This document shows positions 14,276-17,688 of a stretch of DNA of 17,688 bases, in pieces. The position numbers and the translations under genes were made by a program. Source of the stretch: JALRHH01 sp964638875 (GTDB lineage Bacteria; Patescibacteriota; Saccharimonadia; Saccharimonadales; JALRHH01); assembly GCA_964638875.1 (NCBI GenBank), contig CAZXBL010000019.1:1-17688 (forward strand). Direction: 5' to 3'. Below the pieces are notes generated by a model. The model was not told the DNA's origin, did not search any database, and worked only from the letters and a program-made list of their open reading frames with translations. Numbering within the stretch: position 1 is the stretch's first letter; each line of letters begins with the position of its first letter.

Positions 14276-14381
14276 ACCTCTTGAGCTAAATTTCGATAAG
14301 GAATGGCTGCAGTACCTGGGCGAAGGTGAAGCACGGAAGGAGACGTATTTAAATACGGCTACTGAGTACTGGAACCTTTAA
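14264..14381 (+). other. Open frame without start codon after the metallopeptidase gene
   Basis: In the frame one base ahead of the metallopeptidase gene, codons are open from the TAA at 14228-14230 to a TAA ending at 14381. The reading has protein-like character (PLELNFDKEWLQYLGEGE, then ARKETYLNTATEYWNL) but no ATG, GTG or TTG. It would join the metallopeptidase if one A of the A7 run 14233-14239 were skipped or miscalled. Alternatively it is noncoding: it contains a perfect 14-bp palindrome (14344-14357) inside CAGTAC/GTACTG arms. Confidence 0.3.
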
Positions 14382-14402
14382 CCTGGTAATGTGGCTATTA
14401 AT

Positions 14403-14439
14403 AAAAAGAACCACTCGGTTTACCCGAGCGGCTCTTTTT
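14403..14439. terminator. Bidirectional Rho-independent terminator
   Basis: CTCGG (14414-14418) pairs with CCGAG (14424-14428), extended by CC/GG and AG/CT across mismatches. It is flanked by AAAAA on the left and TTTTT on the right, so U-tracts form in both directions. It lies between the convergent metallopeptidase and KGG genes. Confidence 0.85.
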
Positions 14440-14453
14440 ATGCCTGGTCGAAA

Positions 14454-14651
14454 TTACTCGGCTGACTTAGTCCGACGAGAAATACGGCCGCCCTTTGCAC
14501 CAGCAAGGCGAGCTAGTTCACGGTTAGCGTAAAAGCCACCAGTCTTGCCCTTCTTACCACCTTGAGCACCAATTTTTGCGTAAAAATCAGCACCATACTT
14601 TGCTTTATTAGTTGCTGCGGCAGCTTTGCCACCAGTCTTTGTTCCAGCCAT
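14454..14651 (-). CDS. KGG-motif small basic protein (general stress protein-like)
   Basis: A 65-residue Gly/Ala/Lys-rich protein with repeated glycine motifs: AQGGKKGKTGGF at about 29-40 and RLAGAKGGRISRR at about 48-60, around a NRELA helix. This resembles the KGG repeats of stress-induced hydrophilic proteins (GsiB/YciG type), probably intrinsically disordered and cytoplasmic. The ATG at 14651 has AAGGGAG at good spacing. It ends in two successive leftward terminators. Upstream are over 200 nt of structured leader with two hairpins and, farther up, a promoter-terminator unit, so regulation through RNA structure is possible. A nucleic-acid-binding role is an alternative given its charge. 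Confidence 0.7.
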   Translation of the reverse strand: MAGTKTGGKAAAATNKAKYGADFYAKIGAQGGKKGKTGGFYANRELARLAGAKGGRISRRTKSAE

Positions 14652-14712
14652 TGGATTCTCCCTTATGTGCGTGCACGTTTATGTGGTACATCTTGGGCGC
14701 TAATCTTACGTC

Positions 14713-14748
14713 TGATCTTTCACCGTACTTTAGTACGCCTCTAGATCA
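14713..14748 (-). repeat. Composite hairpin in the KGG leader
   Basis: Outer arms TGATCT/AGATCA (14713-14718, 14743-14748) and inner arms CGTACT/AGTACG (14724-14729, 14732-14737) are perfect, separated by a symmetric 5 x 5 internal loop and closed by a 2-nt turn. As leftward RNA the internal loop is AGAGG opposite GUGAA, which can place tandem G-A mismatches. No U-run follows, so it is not a terminator. Confidence 0.6.
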
Positions 14749-14791
14749 AGCCTCGATTATCATCCCAACCTGCACTCACCTAAACATCCAC

Positions 14792-14825
14792 TTAACAGTA
14801 TTAGATTGTCGTCTATCACTGTTAA
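14792..14825 (-). repeat. Second hairpin in the KGG upstream region
   Basis: Perfect 8-bp arms TTAACAGT (14792-14799) and ACTGTTAA (14818-14825) enclose a further TAGA/TCTA stem with a 6-nt loop. There is no T-run on either side. It may be an RNA structure or an operator dyad. Confidence 0.5.
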
Positions 14826-14853
14826 ATTAGTTTGTGAGGCTCCCCTGTAATCG

Positions 14854-14911
14854 AAAATAAAAAGAGGACATCCGCGGTTTGTTATACGGGATCGCCCTCT
14901 CTTTTTATTTT
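14854..14911. terminator. Strong bidirectional terminator after the repeat protein gene
   Basis: About 13 A/T-rich and purine pairs (AAAATAAAAAGAG at 14854-14866 with the matching arm ending at 14911) continue into ATCC/GGAT pairing. T-tracts form on both strands. It ends the leftward repeat-protein transcript, or any short RNA from the promoter at 14932-14960. Confidence 0.75.
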
Positions 14912-14925
14912 CTTCTTACGAAGAT
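14854..14925 (-). ncRNA. Candidate short RNA or attenuator leader
   Basis: A promoter at 14932-14960 should start transcription near 14925, and a strong terminator ends near 14854, so the default product is an RNA of about 70 nt. It would begin with a small hairpin (TCTTC/GAAGA arms, 14911-14924) next to the terminator stem. Readthrough would enter the KGG leader. It is equally possible that the hairpin is just the terminator of the repeat-protein gene. No known RNA family is recognised. Confidence 0.35.
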
Positions 14926-14931
14926 GTATCT

Positions 14932-14960
14932 ATATTAGCATAACGTTTATAGTTTGTCAA
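14932..14960 (-). promoter_or_regulatory. Orphan promoter with consensus -35 inside a dyad
   Basis: Minus strand: TTGACA (14955-14960, perfect), 17-nt spacer, TAATAT (14932-14937). An inverted repeat, AGCATAAC (14937-14944) and GTTATGCT (14965-14972), lies across it and could be a regulator-binding site. It points away from the repeat gene toward the terminator and the KGG gene. Confidence 0.5.
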
Positions 14961-14978
14961 TAATGTTATGCTTACATA

Positions 14979-17688
14979 CTAATGTTTCCAGACGTCGGCC
15001 CGCCATTCTTGCGTATCAGCCGTATTTACAGCCGTAGCGAACATACCATTACATGCTCGAATAGTAACTGTGTTTGCTGCGGTCACGGATCCGCTCCACA
15101 TCAGGTTCACTGTTTCAATCCCACCGGCTTGTGGCCACGGCGTTACAGTCACAGTGTCCCCAATAGCCGCCCCGGTAACGGTAATCGTTCCGTAGTTGCC
15201 ACAAGTCTCTGCTGCAATATTAGCCGATACTACGTTTGTTCCCTGAGCAGACAAGTGCCCTGTTATTGCTGTCCCCGTACCGATAGTGAAGCTAGTCGTA
15301 GCGGTAACGTTGCCACTACAGGTAAGGTTGCCTGTTGCCCCTGACACGGTACAGCCTGTGGCTCCGGATCCACCAGCGAAGTTAATAGTGGTTGCGGTTG
15401 CAGCGCCTGGACCGATATTTAACGTTGTTGATGCACCAGCGAAGTTAATAGTGGTTGCGGTGGTGTTCAGCAGATTGAACGTTGTTTGATTGGTTAGCAG
15501 GTCATCTCCTTGTATCAAGAAGTCACTGTTGGTCGTGAGCTCAGTAGCTGCCGAACGATACAGTGTGGCGTCACCACCTACCAAGAGACCACCAGTTGAG
15601 CCCTGTGCCGACAAAACTAACTGACCTGCAGCGGTGATAGTACCGTCGATAGTAAGATTAGTATTGAATGCACCGTTACTATTGCTCAAGTTAACATTTA
15701 CATCCGCAGCACCGAGGTCTGCTGCAGCACTCTGTAAGTTACTTGCACGGAGATTACCCGCTACCTCTGCAGTTGCGAGGTCAACAGCATTTGTTGAACT
15801 TCCAGAACCTATTAATATGCTTGAGGTAAGGGTGTCAGATACCTCTCCGTCTGCCCATGTAAAGGCGATACTGCCAGAGTTGGCCAAAGCTGTTTTAGTT
15901 ACCGTAGCACACGTGAGGGCTCCACTGGCGGCAATAGTAGTTGCGTAGGTGTCTGCAGCACAGTCCGCTGGATTTGCTGCCAGCGCGGTGGCTGTACTTG
16001 CGTTGCCGGTTAACGCACCGCTAAAGGTTGTCGCAGTGATAGTACCGTCAGTTGTTAGGTTAGTGACAAATGCTCCGTTAGTATTGCTTAGAACAATGTT
16101 CACGTCAGCGGCGCCGAGGTCGGCTGCAGCACTCTGGAGATTACTTGCCCTAAGGTTGCCCGCAATTTCAGCCGTAGCCAAGTCTATCGCATTAGTTGTG
16201 CTGCCACTGCCAACAAAGATACTTGAAGTAAGGGTGTTTGATACATCAGCGTCAGTTATTGCAGCACATGTAAGATCACCACTTGCCGCTATAGCATTTG
16301 CGAACAGATTGGCAGAACAATCGGTAGGGTTCGTGGCGAGGGTAGTCGCAGTTGAGGCGTTTCCAGTTAATCCACCCACGAATGTGTTTGCTGTTACGGT
16401 ACCATCTGTCGTAAGGTTGGTTACAAACGCGCCATTAGTGTTAGATAGGTTTACGGTAACATTGGCAGCACCGAGGTCTGCTCCGGCGTTCTGAAGATTG
16501 TTTGCTTGGAGATTCCCTGCTACTTCAGCTGTAGCGAGATCTATAGCAGTAGTAGAACTTCCTGAGCCAACGAATGAACTCGCTGTCAGTGTGTCGGAGA
16601 CATCGGCATCCGTGATAGCAGCACAAGTTAAATTACCGCTAGCAGCAATAGCGTTAGCAAATTGATTAGCAGAACAATCTGTTGGGTTGGCTGCTAAAGC
16701 TGTAGCGGTGGCCGATAGGTTCACAGTGATACTATCAGGTATATCTGCGTCTGTTAAGCTTGCGCATGTCAAGTTACCACTTGCCACTATAGCGGTAGCG
16801 AACTGATTCGCTGCACAATCTGTTGGGTTGGCTGCAAGTGCGGTGGCGGTTGATGAGTTACCTGTAAGCGCACCGATGAAAGTAGTGGCCGTGAGGGTGC
16901 CATCAGTGGTGATGTTTGTATTGAAGGCTCCATTGGAGTTACCGAAGTTAACTGTTACATCTGCGGCGCCTAAATCAGCGGCAGCAGATTGTAGGTTATT
17001 GGCCCTCAAATTGCCTGATACTTCAGCGGTGGCTAGGTCGATTGCTGTAGTAGATGAGCCACTTCCCACGAATAGGCTTGCAGTTAGTGTATCAGACACG
17101 TCCGCATCGGTGATAGCAGCACAAGTTAAGTTACCACTTGCTGCGATGGCATTGGCAAACTGGTTGGCACTACAATCTGTTGGGTTAGCTTCTAGAGCTG
17201 TAGCGGTGGCTGCGTTACCAGTTAACGCACCGACAAAGGTTGCGGCAGTGAGTGTTCCATCTATGGTCAGGTCGGTTACAAATGCACCGTTGGTGTTAGA
17301 CAGGTCAATGGTTACATTGGCGGCACCGAGATCGGCGCCAGCACTCTGGAGGTTAGTAGCTTGTAACTGTCCTGACACCTCGTTAGTCGCAAGGTCGATG
17401 GCGGCACCGAGCTTGGTTACATTAGAAGACAATGCTCCGTCAGCTACTGCGCTTGAGGCTCCTATAGTCAGTGTATCGGATACATTACTATCAGCTAATA
17501 CACCGTTAATTTCTGCTGTAGCAAGATCAATTGCATTAGTAGTTGAACCTGAGCCCACAAATATACTAGACGTCAGCGTATCGCTCACTTCGGCGTCTGA
17601 CCATGTAAAGCCAAGCGTGCCGCCACTAGACAAAGCTGTCTTAGACACAGCCGAGCAAGTCAGTGTACCATTTGCAGCAATAGTTGTA
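14979..17688 (-). CDS. Very large beta-repeat surface or fibre protein (N-terminus beyond window)
   Basis: At least 903 residues, Ala/Thr/Asn/Gly/Ser-rich and nearly free of Lys/Arg, with no stop up to the right edge. A GTG at 17648 is not a real start, because the codons before it continue the repeat. Units run DLATAEV - NLQSA.ADLGAA - SNTNGAF - DGT.TA.TF.GALTGN - ALAANPTDC - ANAIAASGNLTC. The GALTGN.STAT.L part resembles phage tail-fibre repeats. Each unit has two cysteines about 17 residues apart, suggesting disulphides and export. After residue about 600 come a TTINFAGASTTLNIG segment and a C-terminal domain (VTGAAIGDTVTV, then SVTAANTVTIRACN and WRADVW) seen in fibre and secreted proteins. 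Probably an exported adhesin-like or host-contact fibre; a prophage gene is less likely without phage neighbours. It ends in TAG at 14979. Confidence 0.75.
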   Translation of the reverse strand, partial: TTIAANGTLTCSAVSKTALSSGGTLGFTWSDAEVSDTLTSSIFVGSGSTTNAIDLATAEINGVLADSNVSDTLTIGASSAVADGALSSNVTKLGAAIDLATNEVSGQLQATNLQSAGADLGAANVTIDLSNTNGAFVTDLTIDGTLTAATFVGALTGNAATATALEANPTDCSANQFANAIAASGNLTCAAITDADVSDTLTASLFVGSGSSTTAIDLATAEVSGNLRANNLQSAAADLGAADVTVNFGNSNGAFNTNITTDGTLTATTFIGALTGNSSTATALAANPTDCAANQFATAIVASGNLTCASLTDADIPDSITVNLSATATALAANPTDCSANQFANAIAASGNLTCAAITDADVSDTLTASSFVGSGSSTTAIDLATAEVAGNLQANNLQNAGADLGAANVTVNLSNTNGAFVTNLTTDGTVTANTFVGGLTGNASTATTLATNPTDCSANLFANAIAASGDLTCAAITDADVSNTLTSSIFVGSGSTTNAIDLATAEIAGNLRASNLQSAAADLGAADVNIVLSNTNGAFVTNLTTDGTITATTFSGALTGNASTATALAANPADCAADTYATTIAASGALTCATVTKTALANSGSIAFTWADGEVSDTLTSSILIGSGSSTNAVDLATAEVAGNLRASNLQSAAADLGAADVNVNLSNSNGAFNTNLTIDGTITAAGQLVLSAQGSTGGLLVGGDATLYRSAATELTTNSDFLIQGDDLLTNQTTFNLLNTTATTINFAGASTTLNIGPGAATATTINFAGGSGATGCTVSGATGNLTCSGNVTATTSFTIGTGTAITGHLSAQGTNVVSANIAAETCGNYGTITVTGAAIGDTVTVTPWPQAGGIETVNLMWSGSVTAANTVTIRACNGMFATAVNTADTQEWRADVWKH
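15960..17174 (-). repeat. Tandem coding repeats, exact 357-bp period with one 141-bp short unit
   Basis: The conserved first cysteine codon of each unit starts at 17172, 16815, 16674, 16317 and 15960. Spacings are therefore 357, 141, 357 and 357 bp. The short unit keeps the two-cysteine segment but lacks 72 residues, an in-frame loss. The units differ widely at synonymous positions, so they are old copies held by protein selection, not a fresh expansion. Confidence 0.85.

Larger units (their letters stand above)
14652..14978 (-). other. Structured noncoding region upstream of the KGG gene
   Basis: This 327-nt stretch holds no credible ORF. From right to left it contains a promoter (14932-14960) set in a dyad, a small hairpin (14911-14924), a bidirectional terminator (14854-14911), a hairpin (14792-14825), a weak -10-like GATAAT (minus strand, 14756-14761), a composite hairpin (14713-14748) and the KGG ribosome-binding site. 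Leftward transcription could start at either promoter, giving a leader of about 100 or about 275 nt. Confidence 0.5.

Noticed and set aside
14302..14328. Small ORF from ATG 14302
   Set aside because: It ends after eight codons and has only a weak AAGG immediately before the ATG.
14264..14400. tRNA gene or other known RNA in the gap
   Set aside because: No cloverleaf with a T-loop consensus and acceptor pairing could be built on either strand; only local palindromes are present.
15286..16494. Long plus-strand open frames opposite the repeat protein
   Set aside because: They mirror the codon bias and the repeats of the minus-strand gene and have no recognisable protein features.
15960..17174. 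CRISPR-like or intergenic repeat array
   Set aside because: The period of 357 bp lies in one intact reading frame and the repeats are diverged at synonymous sites; they are protein repeats.
17646..17648. GTG as start codon of the repeat protein
   Set aside because: Codons upstream to the window edge are open and encode TTIAANGTLTCSAV, matching the internal unit TTIAASGALTCATV, so the gene continues beyond the window.

Overview
The window looks like a chromosomal stretch from a member of the Candidate Phyla Radiation (Patescibacteria), possibly Saccharibacteria. The reasons are compact housekeeping proteins (a 178-residue adenylate kinase, a 584-residue IF-2, a 642-residue PriA), very short intergenic gaps, lineage-type orphan proteins (a DUF5663-like protein, a tail-anchored acidic protein, a CPR-type winged-helix regulator) and a huge low-complexity surface or fibre protein. 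The phylum call is inference; no rRNA gene is present to settle it. The standard genetic code fits, with TGA used as a stop.

Layout. Positions 1-4561 are read leftward: a winged-helix regulator, rpsU, a terminator, yqeY, adk, map, ftsA and ftsZ (ftsZ runs off the left edge). Divergently, 4689-8255 carries priA, def and fmt on the plus strand. It converges almost head-on, with a 3-nt gap, onto a leftward block 8259-12811: rpsA (S1), infB, an acidic tail-anchored protein with its own promoter, and the DUF5663-like protein. A short plus-strand pair follows (12958-14275): a ROK-family sugar kinase homologue with altered active-site residues, overlapped by a small HEXXH and zinc-ribbon protein. 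From 14276 to 14978 lie terminators, a KGG-motif stress-type protein gene and about 330 nt of structured noncoding DNA. The right end, 14979-17688, is the C-terminal part of a repeat protein whose units have an exact 357-bp period; it runs off the right edge.

Functionally the housekeeping part is dominated by translation initiation and N-terminal maturation (infB, S1, S21, fmt, def, map), joined to cell division (ftsA, ftsZ), nucleotide balance (adk) and replication restart (priA).

The most striking regulatory pattern is that seven genes at transcription-unit heads (ftsA, yqeY, rpsU, priA, def, the tail-anchored protein, ROK) have a -10-like hexamer ending only 6-9 nt before the start codon and no usable Shine-Dalgarno. 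This predicts leaderless or near-leaderless mRNAs. Most downstream genes, and ftsZ, adk and S1, have ordinary leaders with Shine-Dalgarno sequences. The pattern also corrects several start codons. The least explained part is 14233-14978, where a promoter-terminator unit, several hairpins, a slippery A7 run and an open frame without a start codon lie around the KGG gene.
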